A program made the position numbers and the translations under genes. The notes under the pieces were generated by a model. The model had not been told where the DNA came from. It was given only the letters and a program-made list of their open reading frames with translations, and ran no database searches. A stretch of DNA of 64,000 nucleotides. Origin: Pirellula staleyi DSM 6068 (GTDB taxonomy: Bacteria; Planctomycetota; Planctomycetia; Pirellulales; Pirellulaceae). The stretch is taken from positions 39,146-103,145 of the forward strand of contig CAMCMB010000016.1 of NCBI GenBank assembly GCA_945875845.1, read 5' to 3'. Of the stretch, positions 1 through 9,809 are shown one piece after another; position 1 is the stretch's first letter; each line of letters begins with the position of its first letter.

Positions 1-8
1 GGACAACT

Positions 9-3000
9 CTATTTCGCCAGGGACTCGATGTAGTCGAGCAACGATGCCAACTCATGCGTGGTGAACTCATTGAGTACTCCACTCGGCATTACGGACGTTG
101 GGGATGTCTTTCGTTCGTCGATCTCTTCTTTCAAAATTGTTGTTTCCTTTCCTTGTTGATCGCGAATCGTGACTCGATCCGTCAATTCGTTGGTCACGAA
201 ACCCGTCAACACAACATCCTCTTTCGTCCGAATCAGATTGGTGACGAAACCTTGAGCTATTGTTTTGCTAGGCTCGAGAATGGCAATTGCCAATTCCGGT
301 CGCTTGTACGTCTTCGCGATACTTCCAAGGTAAGGGCCCTTTTGAACTTCGTCTTGCCTGACGGTGTGACAGGCTCCGCAATTTGCTCGCGTAAACACTT
401 GTTTGCCAAGCTCGATATCGCCTTGCATGGCGACAACGTTGGCCGTCACGTCCTCCATGGAAAGCGAATTTATTTTTGGAGAGTTGTCTTCTTTTTTGGG
501 TTTGATCTTCAATTTTTCGACAGCGGTCTTCGCGATTTTTGCGATACCGTCGTCTGAGTCTCGCACGGACTGCAAGATCTTTTCATCCAAGTAGTGATTG
601 CGAATCTCGACAGCGACCTGCATCAATCGAGATCGTCGACCAGGCAGCCGCCAGGCATCTTCGATAGATTTCATGGCTTGTTCTCGAGCTTCGGGGCTGC
701 CATTGGTTCGGGATGCAATTGCCAAAAGCGCGCTCTCCGCCCAATAGCCCTCTTTCCCTTCGGCGGATTGTGCAGCTAAATCAAAAAGCGAGACTTGCGC
801 TTCGATGGCCAATGAGTTGACCAAAGCATCACGAGCTTTCTTTTGAGCATCCGACGCATCGCTAAGCTGAGACAGAGCGGAAATCCCCTTGAGCATGGCA
901 GCGGCCGATTCCTTCGAATCCGATATCGAGAGGACGACAACGGCATCGGCCAGCAAGGCGGCAGACGCATCCTTCGTGTTGACTGCGCGCAAAAGCAGTT
1001 CTTGACCACCGTCGGGTATGTTCTTGAGAAGCGTCATTTGGGCGATCGCCGGGCCTAAAAGTTGATCGTTTGTCTTGGCCAGTTGGAGCATGCGATCCAG
1101 CGAGTCGGTCGATGGAATTCGATTGCGTTGCATCAGCTCGATGAGTGCTCCGGCTTCTTCGGGCGCGGCACTCTCAAAGGATTTTTGCAAAACGGAAGCA
1201 ATTCTCTTGGTCTCGCTCCAGGGCTCGGGTTGGTAGTATGGCCCTCGCGTGTCGGGACGAGTTCCCCACGAGTCCCCTTTCCACGGACCTTCCAGGAAAT
1301 GGAGACGGCAGAGGGACGCCAAAATCTCGCGACGCAACTCAGGCTGTTTCGCATTGGATAGTCGAGATATCAAGCCATCGACGACTTGTCCGCTATGCAT
1401 CATGCCCAGCGCACGCAAGATTGGCTTGGCTCGGCTCGGTTCGGCATCAAGCGCTTGAAAGCAGGCTGCATAGGCACTTCGTTTGGCCAAACATCGGATT
1501 GCGGTGTGGACCACGACCGGATCGCGATGAGCGAGGGCTTGGATCAGTTCTGCGTCCGATGCCGTCGTTTGCAGTTTGTCGAGCAGATTGCGATCGTTGC
1601 TCCGAGCCGCGATGCCCGAGTCAAGCAATTGATGATATGCGTTATTGCCTCGTCGCATCAGTTCTCGCACCGCCTCCATCCGTCGACGGTAACTCGGGGT
1701 CTTCATCAGTTCCAACAGCTCCGCATCGCTAGCCTTAGCAAAGTTCGGCATGGGGGATGGCTGAAAACTTTTGGGCTTAACGCAAACGATGTAACCGACA
1801 TCCGGACCTGCCCAATCAAACGTTGCACCGCGCCAACTTGCACCGTAGACACGACTATTGCCATCGACATCTGCATCGGTAGGACGGGTCATTTTGATAA
1901 ACGATTCCGGCTTACTGGTTTCTTCGAAGGTCGCGCCTTTCGCTGCAACAGAATGTCGAAATAGGGAGCCTGTCCCCCAATCCGCCGTGAAGGGTGCATT
2001 GCCCCATTTTCCGAACCCAGGCTCATCGATGTAGACCGCCCCGCAACCGGAACCTCCCCCGTAATCGGCCAGGGGTTGCACGCATTCGTCGGCGAAGTTC
2101 TTGTAAAGTCGTGGATAGCCGTGATCATCCATGCCTGTAAAGTGATGCATGCGTACATCCCATCCTCCACCATCATTGGTGTTGTCGCGCGCGAACATGT
2201 CCATCTGAGGACTGATGGCCACTTCCAGAATGTTGCGAGTCCCGGTCGAGTAGATTTCCAGTCCGGTCCCATCGGGTCTCACTCGAATAACACCACCACC
2301 GCGATGGGTAAGCTTTCGTCCATCGGTCCCTTCGGCTTCGAGAAATCCGAAATCTCCGCCGGCGATGTACAGCCAACCGTCGACCCCCAAGCTGACACCG
2401 TTGGTCGTATGGTCGGCCGGTCGCTTGTCATAGTCAAATGCCAGGTTTTTCACCAACACTTTCTGTTCATCGGCTAAACCGTCTCCGTCATGATCGATAA
2501 AGGCACTCAGGTGCGGCGGATGCATTAAATACAATCGATCGTGATCCCACACCAAACCGCGCGGCGCATCGATTTCACAAAACACCTTGGTCTCATCGGC
2601 GCGTCCATCGCCATCGAGGTCTCGCAACCGAATGACGCGACCACGTTCCGGTGATCTACCAAGAGAACCGTTGCCATCGGAACTGACGTAGAGTGTGCCA
2701 TCGACAGTCGAAGCCACGAAGACGGGATAGTTCACGGCCGGTGGCGATGCGAAGACCGTTACCTCAAAACCTTCGGGAACTTTGACATCCTTGAGAATTT
2801 CGGCCTCCGCGGTGACCGATAGTTTCTCGATTCGCGGAACCGTGTTGCCCGCCTTGGACAAGTTATCGCCTTGCAATGCAACGAAGGCGCCTTTTGCGCT
2901 TTTCGGATCGGCAGGCCAAAGTGTTCCAAGGTTTTCTCCCTTGAGTTTTACTTCCCAAATGCTGCACCAGCCAGCGGTGCTGCCTAAGCCTGTGATCCGC

Positions 3001-4190
3001 ACGAACTTGGTCGGCGGATGTTCCTTCAAACCTTCGGCAGCCTGCTTGTTGTTGGAGTTGGTGGTCCGATCCAGTAGCTGTATCCATTTGCTGCCATCGT
3101 TCGATCCTTCGACGACGTAGCGATAACTGGCAGTTGCGGACTCCCAAACGATTTCGATTTCACTCAATAGATGGGGTTGTTCGAATTCCAGCTGCAACCA
3201 CTGAGGATAGCTATCTCCATCAGCGCACCAACGCGTGTCCTTTTTTCCGTCGATCGCATGAAAACTATCGTTTCCAGCTTGTGTGCTTGAAGCGGTCGCC
3301 TTGACCAAGGTTGCACCTTTGGGTGTTTTTCCCACCGTCACTTCCGAACGCGCTTTGAATTTGTTTTTGTCAATGAAGGTCACTTTGTTTTCGCCTTGGT
3401 AGGGCTTCAGGTATTCCGGAGTCAGTTTGCCACACGCCCACAGCAACCCGCGTGTTACCAACTCCAGATAGCGAGGATCCTCGACGGTTTCTGTGTTGTG
3501 ACCGATGGTGGTGCTAAAACTGCGTGCCCCTTGCTTTTCGTTGATCCAAGCGACGACCGCTTCGTCGACTCGCTGCTTGCCCGCCGCTCCAACGGTTTGT
3601 TTCCCTAGTGCCAAGGGGAGTGCGTCGAAGAGTTTGACGTTGTTGTAAAGCTCTTCGCGAATGGTGGTCCAATCGTTAAGCGTTTCCGTAATAGGATGTT
3701 TGGATTCGGAGAAGTGGATTGCGATCGGCTCTTGCGGACCATGGCCGCTGGACTGCAAGCCGAGGTGTTTGAACCAAGCGTCACTGCCTGTACGAAAGCT
3801 GTGCATCGCACAATGCAAGTGTACGGCAGGAATCCGTTGATGGGTCTGCACGATTCGGTTAAGGATCGCGGGATCTTTGATATCTGCTGCACACTCATCG
3901 TGAATAATGACGTCGTACTCGTCGGCCCAGTTCAGCTTGGAATACAAAGGGAGCACTGGCGTGGTTGTCGAATTGTCCGTCCAATAGACATCGACTTGAA
4001 CGTTGGCACGCGATTGAATTCCTTTGCAAAGTGCTTCTTGTTGGCGAGCATAATCATGGCAACACCCGCCAGCGATGAGCAATGCTCGCAACGGCTTAAT
4101 CGAAGTTGCCTGTCCGAAGACTGGTTGGCCAAAAAAGGTCGTTCCAAAAAGGATAAGGAATAGGCGAAGTAACATGAGGGGCTGTTTCAT
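9..4190 (-). CDS. PVC-type haem-binding protein: ThuA + discoidin + dehydrogenase propeller + HEAT + cytochrome c
   Basis: A 1393-residue secreted protein. Residues 1-26 form a signal peptide. About 35-255 resemble a ThuA (trehalose-utilisation, class I amidotransferase-like) domain. About 285-420 resemble an F5/8 type C (discoidin) carbohydrate-binding domain. About 467-810 are the planctomycete membrane-bound-dehydrogenase beta-propeller, with calcium-binding-like DGDGRAD and DHDGDGLAD loops. About 860-1200 are helical HEAT-like repeats. Near residue 1271 a CGACH haem c motif opens a C-terminal cytochrome domain whose MPSG supplies a likely axial Met. Such proteins are large, expanded families in Planctomycetes and are thought to oxidise sugars or polyols in the periplasm and pass electrons to the haem. 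The substrate cannot be told from sequence. The gene is complete; its stop lies at the left edge. It is probably monocistronic. Confidence 0.9.
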   Translation of the reverse strand: MKQPLMLLRLFLILFGTTFFGQPVFGQATSIKPLRALLIAGGCCHDYARQQEALCKGIQSRANVQVDVYWTDNSTTTPVLPLYSKLNWADEYDVIIHDECAADIKDPAILNRIVQTHQRIPAVHLHCAMHSFRTGSDAWFKHLGLQSSGHGPQEPIAIHFSESKHPITETLNDWTTIREELYNNVKLFDALPLALGKQTVGAAGKQRVDEAVVAWINEKQGARSFSTTIGHNTETVEDPRYLELVTRGLLWACGKLTPEYLKPYQGENKVTFIDKNKFKARSEVTVGKTPKGATLVKATASSTQAGNDSFHAIDGKKDTRWCADGDSYPQWLQLEFEQPHLLSEIEIVWESATASYRYVVEGSNDGSKWIQLLDRTTNSNNKQAAEGLKEHPPTKFVRITGLGSTAGWCSIWEVKLKGENLGTLWPADPKSAKGAFVALQGDNLSKAGNTVPRIEKLSVTAEAEILKDVKVPEGFEVTVFASPPAVNYPVFVASTVDGTLYVSSDGNGSLGRSPERGRVIRLRDLDGDGRADETKVFCEIDAPRGLVWDHDRLYLMHPPHLSAFIDHDGDGLADEQKVLVKNLAFDYDKRPADHTTNGVSLGVDGWLYIAGGDFGFLEAEGTDGRKLTHRGGGVIRVRPDGTGLEIYSTGTRNILEVAISPQMDMFARDNTNDGGGWDVRMHHFTGMDDHGYPRLYKNFADECVQPLADYGGGSGCGAVYIDEPGFGKWGNAPFTADWGTGSLFRHSVAAKGATFEETSKPESFIKMTRPTDADVDGNSRVYGASWRGATFDWAGPDVGYIVCVKPKSFQPSPMPNFAKASDAELLELMKTPSYRRRMEAVRELMRRGNNAYHQLLDSGIAARSNDRNLLDKLQTTASDAELIQALAHRDPVVVHTAIRCLAKRSAYAACFQALDAEPSRAKPILRALGMMHSGQVVDGLISRLSNAKQPELRREILASLCRLHFLEGPWKGDSWGTRPDTRGPYYQPEPWSETKRIASVLQKSFESAAPEEAGALIELMQRNRIPSTDSLDRMLQLAKTNDQLLGPAIAQMTLLKNIPDGGQELLLRAVNTKDASAALLADAVVVLSISDSKESAAAMLKGISALSQLSDASDAQKKARDALVNSLAIEAQVSLFDLAAQSAEGKEGYWAESALLAIASRTNGSPEAREQAMKSIEDAWRLPGRRSRLMQVAVEIRNHYLDEKILQSVRDSDDGIAKIAKTAVEKLKIKPKKEDNSPKINSLSMEDVTANVVAMQGDIELGKQVFTRANCGACHTVRQDEVQKGPYLGSIAKTYKRPELAIAILEPSKTIAQGFVTNLIRTKEDVVLTGFVTNELTDRVTIRDQQGKETTILKEEIDERKTSPTSVMPSGVLNEFTTHELASLLDYIESLAK

Positions 4191-4289
4191 CGAATAGGGG
4201 AATGGGGATAGCAGAGTACGACGTCGATCATAACATAGGCCGGAAACCGTGGGCTAAGGCCCTTCGGCTAATCAGCCGCAACGCGATAT

Positions 4290-4423
4290 CGGCTTGTTGA
4301 TTTAGTGAAGTCGTTATTGGTTAAGGGCGTTATTGGTTAAGGGCGGTATGACGGACTTCCAAGCCCGTCAATGGGGAATTCGACGGACTTGGAAGTCCGT
4401 CGCACCATTAAATCAACAAGCCG
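4290..4423 (+). mobile_element. MITE-like element, 134-bp copy with internal duplication
   Basis: Copy of the 118-bp family. Termini are CGGCTTGTTGATTTA and its inverse. It is longer than the others by exactly 16 bp because GTTATTGGTTAAGGGC is repeated in tandem. Flanks are ATAT on the left and ATAG on the right, a 3/4 match to a 4-bp target duplication. The interior carries two 18-20 bp palindromes. It lies downstream of the minus-strand gene ending at 4482. Confidence 0.8.
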
Positions 4424-4481
4424 ATAGCGGGCGGTTTAGCCCGACTTAGGATCGACGCCCAGAATACGGGAGGTGGGTAGA

Positions 4482-5195
4482 CTACTTTGGGAACAAAACC
4501 GCTGGCTGTTCTTGTGCGCTGTTTGACCATAGTTGGACGTTGTCTATCTTGCCAGTATCGTCAAACGAGCCGAAGCCAACATAGCCTGGCCCGAGTACGT
4601 CATGTTTACCTTGCAGAACAGGTGACTTCATGTCCTCGAAGAAGACCTTGATATCGGGTCCGATTTTTTGGAGCCTAACGTGTTTCCACGCTTCGCTCCA
4701 GTCGACCCCTTTTTTGGGTACTTCCAGAAACGATTTTCGAGGTGCGTTGTTCACGATGAAGATGTTGTGCGCGTTCGGGTCGGGTGAGGTTGCTAGATGC
4801 GTGTAGTAGAATTGCATCGTGTTTTGAAAACCGAAATACATGCACATGTCGCGATGCCCGTACTCCTTGCCGGTTTGACGCATGTCGAGTTCCAATACGA
4901 AGTCGCCAAGCTTCTTGCTCGAAAGCATTGCCAGGTTGAAAGGGGAGCGGTGTTCGGTTTTGTACTTGCTCTGCTGAAACAGTTCGATCCCGCCGCTTGT
5001 TTTTCCGTCTTTGGTCCAACGCCACGCTGCGCTGTCGGAAAACTGAAAGTCTCGCATCGAGGACTCGTCATCGAATGCCTGCTTGTAGATCAACTTGAAC
5101 CCGTCGGGCAAGTCGACGGGTTTGGGTTCCTCGGCGACAAGAGTCTTGGAACAGAATCCGACAAATACGATCTGGAGCAAAAAGCGTCGAAGCAT
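4482..5195 (-). CDS. Secreted concanavalin-A-like (DUF1961/DUF1080-like) protein
   Basis: A 237-residue protein with an N-terminal signal peptide (about residues 1-21, ending near LVAEE). The rest has the alternating strand pattern of a lectin/glucanase fold: a FxFSDSAAWRW segment near 50, LELDMRQTG near 100, a YFGFQN core near 120, and a closing GYVGFGSFDDTGKIDN segment near 205. That last segment is typical of the DUF1080/DUF1961 group used by planctomycetes in polysaccharide breakdown. No catalytic residues can be assigned with certainty. It is transcribed alone and divergently from cysK. It could be a pure binding protein rather than an enzyme. Confidence 0.75.
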   Translation of the reverse strand: MLRRFLLQIVFVGFCSKTLVAEEPKPVDLPDGFKLIYKQAFDDESSMRDFQFSDSAAWRWTKDGKTSGGIELFQQSKYKTEHRSPFNLAMLSSKKLGDFVLELDMRQTGKEYGHRDMCMYFGFQNTMQFYYTHLATSPDPNAHNIFIVNNAPRKSFLEVPKKGVDWSEAWKHVRLQKIGPDIKVFFEDMKSPVLQGKHDVLGPGYVGFGSFDDTGKIDNVQLWSNSAQEQPAVLFPK

Positions 5196-5429
5196 GGATT
5201 TGGACTTTCTTCAAAAAACGCGTTTTGGGCGTTTGGTATTGGAAGGGAAATACCTGTTAAAGCACCTGATGACCGTCAATTATAGTTAAAGTCGGCAAGA
5301 TTCGCCTGTGTGTCCGACGCGGCGTGTTCTTAGCGGATGAAAAAGCGTATACTTGATCGATGTCAAGGCGATTGGATCATCGCCAAGAGAATTATTTTGG
5401 CCTTCCTTATAGCGAGAGAGTTTCACCAC

Positions 5430-6371
5430 ATGGCCTTGGGAAAGACATTTGATAGCGTTGTTGGCACCGTAGGCAATACGCCCATGATTCGCATCAATCG
5501 ATTGGTGCAACCGGAGCATGCTACGGTCTTTGCCAAATGCGAGTTCTTTAATCCGCTTCATAGCGTGAAAGACCGAATCGGAATGGCCATGATTGAGGAT
5601 GCGGAAATGAGCGGCAAGCTCACCAAAGAAACGCACATCATCGAGCCAACCAGCGGAAATACGGGTATTGCTTTGGCTTTTGTCTGTGCTGCCAAAGGAT
5701 ATCGGCTAACGCTCACTATGCCTGAGTCGATGTCGGTCGAACGCCGAGCTTTGTTGCGAGCTCTCGGCGCCAGTCTAGTCTTAACTCCCGCCGCCGACGG
5801 CATGCGAGGCGCGATCGCCAAAGCGTCCGAATTGGTCGCCAAGGACGAGCACGGATGGATGCCTCAGCAATTTGAAAATCCAGCCAACCCAGCGGTTCAC
5901 GAGCGAACCACCGGGCCGGAAATTTGGACGGATTCCGCAGGCCAGATCGACGCGATCATCGCGGGCGTGGGAACCGGCGGAACGATTACCGGCGTGGCTC
6001 GCTACATCAAAAAACTCAACCCGAATTTCAAGGCGATCGCAGTCGAGCCAAAACAATCACCTGTTATCAGTGGCGGACAACCGGGCAAACACCGAATCCA
6101 AGGAATCGGTGCCGGGTTCATCCCCAAGAACTTGGACCAATCGATCCTTGATGAAGTGATCCAAGTGGACGACGAACTTGCCTTTGAATGGGGCCGAAAA
6201 CTATCCAAGCAAGAGGGGATCATGGGGGGGATCAGCAGTGGTGCCAACATGTGGGCAGCCGCCCAAGTGGCTGCTCGTCCGGAATTCAAAGGCAAGCGGA
6301 TTGTAACGATCATGTGTAGTCTGGGCGAACGGTACCTTTCAACTCCCTTGTTCGGAGACTTGGCTTCCTAG
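5430..6371 (+). CDS. cysK: Cysteine synthase A (O-acetylserine sulfhydrylase)
   Basis: A PLP enzyme that makes cysteine from O-acetylserine and sulfide in the cytoplasm. The start at 5430 gives 313 residues, the normal CysK length, and begins MALGKTFDSVVGTVGNTP. A purine-rich AGCGAGAG lies about 10 bp upstream. An in-frame ATG at 5337 would add 31 atypical residues and is not favoured. Lys47 in SVKDRIG is the expected Schiff-base lysine. TSGNTG (about 76) and GVGTGGTITG (about 182) are the substrate and phosphate-binding loops, and SSGAN lies near the C terminus. Only 5 bp separate it from the next gene, so it probably heads an operon with the two alpha-toroid proteins. Confidence 0.97.
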   Translation: MALGKTFDSVVGTVGNTPMIRINRLVQPEHATVFAKCEFFNPLHSVKDRIGMAMIEDAEMSGKLTKETHIIEPTSGNTGIALAFVCAAKGYRLTLTMPESMSVERRALLRALGASLVLTPAADGMRGAIAKASELVAKDEHGWMPQQFENPANPAVHERTTGPEIWTDSAGQIDAIIAGVGTGGTITGVARYIKKLNPNFKAIAVEPKQSPVISGGQPGKHRIQGIGAGFIPKNLDQSILDEVIQVDDELAFEWGRKLSKQEGIMGGISSGANMWAAAQVAARPEFKGKRIVTIMCSLGERYLSTPLFGDLAS

Positions 6372-6376
6372 TAACA

Positions 6377-7489
6377 ATGAAATCCTTTTTGATTGCGAAA
6401 AATGTTATGTTTGATGACCAACTCATTCCGCGACGAAGGTTTCTTGCGACAGGTGCTGGAATAGCAGCGTCAGCGACTTGCCTGCCCTATGTGAGTCGAG
6501 CCAGCGGCTGTCTTCATACGGCGACTGCTTCGAGCGATGGACGCGATCCAGCTTGGAATGATGCGACACGCAACGGACTTGAATTTCTCGCTCGCAGCCA
6601 GTCCTCGCGCGGGCAGTGGAATACGCCTCCCTATCCCGTCGCAATCGCAGCCTTGGCTGGTACGGCCATGCTTTGTAGCGGGTCCACGATTACTCAAGGG
6701 CCCTATGCAAAGTACCTCAGCCGAACCGCAGATTTCTTAATCAGTCGGAGTCGTGCCAACGGGCTTATCGGGGATCCGGAAGGGGATCAACGCTACACCT
6801 ATGGACATGGCTTTTCCATGTTATTCTTGTCGCAAGTGCTTGGCGAAGAGGGGTTGCAAGATCGGCGGGACGATCTGGTTGAGGTTTTGACCAAGGCGGT
6901 CGCCTTTTGCGGCAAAGCTCAGACGCCGGCAGGCGGTTGGGGATACATCAGTGCCAAAGATGGCAATGACTACGATGAGGGATCCACCACGATCACCCAA
7001 GTGCAAGGCCTTCGGGGCTGCCGAAACGCGGGTATCGCTGTTCCAACCGAGATTATTGAATCGGCCAAACGCTATATCTACAAATGCCAAAACGAAGACG
7101 GTGGAATTAGTTACTCGAGCCAACAGATGGGCAGCTCACGACCAGCCATCACGGCGGCTAGTTTGGCGGCGCTCTATAACGCTGGCGACTACGAAGGCAA
7201 GAAAGTTCCTGAGATGCTTGCTTACTCACGTCGAACACTTTACCCCATCACGGCGGGTGACGAGTCGTTTGGGCACTGGCACTACACGTATCTTTACTAC
7301 AGCCAAGTTGTTTACCGCCAAGGGGACGAAGACTGGCTGCCGTTCCGGGATCGACTCTACGGGCGAATAGCTGGCGAACAAGGTCAAGATGGTTCGTGGG
7401 AAGGGGCAATCAATAATGTGTTCACAACGGCTTGCAATCTCATCATGTTGCAATTGGATTTGGGATACTTACCGATTTTTCAACGATGA
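6377..7489 (+). CDS. Secreted alpha-toroid (prenyltransferase/squalene-oxidase repeat) protein, Tat-type signal
   Basis: A 370-residue protein. The N terminus has [17 protein letters not shown], a twin-arginine-type export signal; an alternative ATG at 6407 would keep that motif. The mature part has repeated GGWG/GGIS-type turns ([34 protein letters not shown]) that mark the alpha-alpha toroid fold of squalene cyclases and prenyltransferases. The DxDD motif of true class II cyclases was not seen, so enzymatic activity is doubtful. These proteins are common in planctomycetes and mostly uncharacterised. It follows cysK by 5 bp and is followed by a paralogue whose ATG lies 1 bp beyond its stop. 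Confidence 0.85.
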   Translation: MKSFLIAKNVMFDDQLIPRRRFLATGAGIAASATCLPYVSRASGCLHTATASSDGRDPAWNDATRNGLEFLARSQSSRGQWNTPPYPVAIAALAGTAMLCSGSTITQGPYAKYLSRTADFLISRSRANGLIGDPEGDQRYTYGHGFSMLFLSQVLGEEGLQDRRDDLVEVLTKAVAFCGKAQTPAGGWGYISAKDGNDYDEGSTTITQVQGLRGCRNAGIAVPTEIIESAKRYIYKCQNEDGGISYSSQQMGSSRPAITAASLAALYNAGDYEGKKVPEMLAYSRRTLYPITAGDESFGHWHYTYLYYSQVVYRQGDEDWLPFRDRLYGRIAGEQGQDGSWEGAINNVFTTACNLIMLQLDLGYLPIFQR

Positions 7490-7490
7490 T

Positions 7491-8579
7491 ATGGGCAATC
7501 CCCTACTACGTCGTCGCCAAGGTTTTTTGCCCATTCTTTTGGCCGCTTGGTTGCTTAATTCCATAACCGCGCGATCGCAGGACTCGAATCAGGTTGAGAT
7601 CGACAATGCATTGCGAAAAGGGGTTAGTTACCTAGTCACCCAGCAACAAAAGAACGGTTCCATTGTGGACCGCGGCCACGAAAACGCCATGACCTCCCTC
7701 GCAATAATGGCACTCGCTTCGGTAGGCCACCAACCGACGGACCCAACGCCAGAAGGCGAAGTCATGAAGAAAGGACTCCAATTCATTTTGAGCCCCACTC
7801 GGCAAGATAAGGCAGGCTATTTTGGTGCAAGCGATGGCTCAAGGATGTATGGACACGGCATCGTCACGTTGATGCTGACCGAAATGCTAGGAATGGGAGG
7901 GGATGACTCGACCGATGATTCGCTCCATGATGCCTGTCAACGTGCCATCGATTTAATTATTCGCAGTCAACGCATCAAAAAACCAGGCCACGCCAAGGGT
8001 GGTTGGCGATACACGCCTGATGCTGCCGACAGCGACCTTTCGGTAAGTGTTTGGCAATTGATGGCGCTGCGAAGCGCAAAGAACGATGGGCTCGACGTTC
8101 CCTCTTCGACAATCGATGATGCGGTAAGCTACCTGGTTCGTTCGTTTACCTCGCCCATCGATGCAAACGGAAATCCTCGGACTGCAAAAAATGGTTTCTC
8201 CTACGAGGCAAATAACGACAACCCATCCTTTACGATGACAGCAGCTGGGCTGCTAGCGATGCAGGTGTGCGGGCAATATGATTCTCCGCTGGTCGTCGGT
8301 GCAACCGACTGGCTTAAGGAGCATCCTCCCCAATGGAGCGAACGTTTTATCCTTTACGGCATTTATTATTATGCGCAAGGTATGCATCAACGCGGTGGAC
8401 CCATCGCGGAACGCGCGGCCGAGTTGGTCGCCAGTAATCTGCTGGGGAAGCAACAAGAGGACGGTTCATGGAAATCATCCGGTGGGGAAGAGCAGAATGC
8501 TGGCAAAGTCTACTGCACTGCGATGGCTATCCTAAGCTTGTCAGTCAAATATCATTATTTGCCGATTTACCAACGCTAA
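7491..8579 (+). CDS. Secreted alpha-toroid (prenyltransferase/squalene-oxidase repeat) protein, second copy
   Basis: A 362-residue paralogue of the preceding protein. The ATG at 7491 is chosen because it gives a clean signal peptide (about residues 1-30, ending ITARSQ) and lies one base after the upstream stop, suggesting translational coupling. The longer open frame back to 7389 only overlaps the previous gene. Toroid turns are visible in [25 protein letters not shown] and [10 protein letters not shown], and both copies end with a YLPIFQR/YLPIYQR-type tail. That shared tail supports a tandem duplication. No catalytic Asp cluster was found. Role unknown; both copies are exported. Confidence 0.85.
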   Translation: MGNPLLRRRQGFLPILLAAWLLNSITARSQDSNQVEIDNALRKGVSYLVTQQQKNGSIVDRGHENAMTSLAIMALASVGHQPTDPTPEGEVMKKGLQFILSPTRQDKAGYFGASDGSRMYGHGIVTLMLTEMLGMGGDDSTDDSLHDACQRAIDLIIRSQRIKKPGHAKGGWRYTPDAADSDLSVSVWQLMALRSAKNDGLDVPSSTIDDAVSYLVRSFTSPIDANGNPRTAKNGFSYEANNDNPSFTMTAAGLLAMQVCGQYDSPLVVGATDWLKEHPPQWSERFILYGIYYYAQGMHQRGGPIAERAAELVASNLLGKQQEDGSWKSSGGEEQNAGKVYCTAMAILSLSVKYHYLPIYQR

Positions 8580-8595
8580 GTCGATCGCGGAGTGC

Positions 8596-8714
8596 GTGAG
8601 GCTCCTGCCTCCAAGCATGCTTTCATCGGCTTTGCCCAATCCATTCCTTGCTTGGGAGGGTGAGGCTCCTGCCGAACCATTGCGTCGTAAGCTCGGCAGG
8701 AGCCTCACCCTCCC
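8596..8714. repeat. Composite REP-like palindrome (GGGAGGGTGAGGCTCCTGCC family)
   Basis: A half copy (8596-8612) is followed by a spacer and a full inverted pair at 8654-8714 with arms GGGAGGGTGAGGCTCCTGCC and its complement. The same composite of about 120-130 bp recurs at 29839-29966 (inverted) and 36146-36270, including the spacer text TTTGCCCAATCCATTC. It lies just downstream of the alpha-toroid operon. Confidence 0.85.
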
Positions 8715-8737
8715 ATGGTTGTTCCATTGAGCATTCC

Positions 8738-9040
8738 TCAGGATAGCCTGAATCTTGGTGACGACTTGTGCGATGGATCTCTGGTTGGATTGCAATGCGT
8801 CACATCCAAAGAGGGTTGGATGCCCGACGACTTCGAAACGGGTTGGATTGCCTTTGCAGGCATGAGTTCCCGAACGCGTTGACTCATCACGGCCGCGTCG
8901 TACCAGGTGAACGACAATTGGGGGTCAGCCGCATAGCGTCCAAGCATGCGCAATGTTTCCGTTCGATTCACTTCATCGAACATAAAGATGTATTGTTCCT
9001 CGCCGCGTACCAATGCAACGACATTGATTTCCATGCTCAT
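8738..9040 (-). CDS. Small conserved planctomycete-type hypothetical protein
   Basis: A 100-residue cytoplasmic protein without a signal peptide. The first 65 residues (EINVVALVRGEEQYIFMFDE, then ETLRMLGRYAADPQLSF and TWYDAAVMSQRVREL) resemble a small family I recall from planctomycete genomes, including the pattern of an Arg-rich helix after a short beta hairpin. The last 35 residues are low in secondary-structure signal and may be lineage-specific. An in-frame ATG two codons downstream could also be the start. Function unknown. Confidence 0.6.
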   Translation of the reverse strand: MSMEINVVALVRGEEQYIFMFDEVNRTETLRMLGRYAADPQLSFTWYDAAVMSQRVRELMPAKAIQPVSKSSGIQPSLDVTHCNPTRDPSHKSSPRFRLS

Positions 9041-9093
9041 GCCACCGACCCTCCGTGTCTAGTTCCCGATTGCTGCTGCCCGTGCCTGGACAG

Positions 9094-9399
9094 TTAGCGT
9101 TCGTATCGGACGATAGGCCATCGAACAATCATCCGACTTTCCAATTGTCCGACTCGCCAGGATGCCGTTCCGACGAAGTGCTGATCGGAGAGGAATCTTG
9201 TAAAGTCTTCACTGCATTGGAGATACGCTTGCCAGCTACCAAAACGAGTGGCGTCACGAAAGGAAAAGAACTCCTCAAGTGCATTTGCGAAATCTTCGTC
9301 ATTCCCGGTACAGGTGCGCATACAGGAATTCATTGGTTCGAGCTGGACTCGCAAATATTGGTACGTTGGGAATCTGAGCACGAACTCTCTGACAGACAA
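9094..9399 (-). CDS. Hypothetical protein
   Basis: A 101-residue open frame on the same strand as, and 53 bp upstream of, the preceding small gene. The composition looks protein-like (FRDATRFGSWQAYLQCSEDF, then ASWRVGQLESRMIVRWPI), with several aromatic residues and a plausible helix-strand pattern. No family is recognised. It overlaps a weaker plus-strand frame. It may form a two-gene unit with its neighbour. Confidence is limited because no homology could be checked. Confidence 0.4.
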   Translation of the reverse strand: MSVREFVLRFPTYQYLRVQLEPMNSCMRTCTGNDEDFANALEEFFSFRDATRFGSWQAYLQCSEDFTRFLSDQHFVGTASWRVGQLESRMIVRWPIVRYER

Positions 9400-9588
9400 T
9401 ACGCTAGGAGCTACTGCTAGGCACAGCAGCAGCTCCCAATCACATGACGATTTCCCCCCCGGGAACAGTCTTTGTCATCGGAACAATCGGCAGAGTCAGC
9501 CCAAACAAAAAGAAGGAATGAGCCACTTTTCCAGGATTGGAAGGCTAGCACTCGTCAAATCGTCCTCTTCGTCTTGGCCGTGAAAAAG

Positions 9589-9640
9589 TGGCATGGGCGT
9601 CTCGCCCATGGATTCGCGAGCAAGCGCGCTCGTGCCACGC
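9589..9640. repeat. 52-bp GTGGCATGGGCG hairpin repeat
   Basis: Begins GTGGCATGGGCGTCTCGCCC and ends CTCGTGCCACGC. The outer GTGGCA/TGCCAC ends are inverted, and CATGGGCG-TCT-CGCCCATG forms an 8-bp stem with a 3-nt loop. Other copies are at 34958-35010, 51257-51308 and 54345-54390. Confidence 0.85.
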
Positions 9641-9691
9641 GATGAAAACCCGTGCCCGTAAGCGAGGTGCCGACTGCAATCCCTCGCTCAC

Positions 9692-9809
9692 CGGCTTGTT
9701 GATTTAGTGAAGTCATTATTGGGTAAGGGCGGTGAGACGGACTTCCATGGCCGTCAATGGGGAATTCTACGGACTAGGAAGTCCGTGGTACCATTAAAGC
9801 AACAAGCCG
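9692..9809 (+). mobile_element. MITE-like element, 118 bp, with TCAC target duplication
   Basis: Termini CGGCTTGTTGATTTA and GCAACAAGCCG are inverted. The element is flanked on both sides by TCAC (9688-9691 and 9810-9813). Removing it and one TCAC restores CCCTCGCTCACGCGTCGGG, which is the arm of another repeat seen uninterrupted near 26031. No ORF fits inside, so any transposition must be driven in trans. Confidence 0.88.

Noticed and set aside
1145..1732. A 195-codon plus-strand frame
   Set aside because: Lies wholly inside the coding region of the giant haem-binding protein on the other strand; composition is Arg/Ser/Pro-rich as expected for an antisense shadow.
6377..8579. The two toroid proteins as functional squalene-hopene cyclases
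   Set aside because: Too short (about 370 residues against about 630), exported, and without the DxDD catalytic motif.
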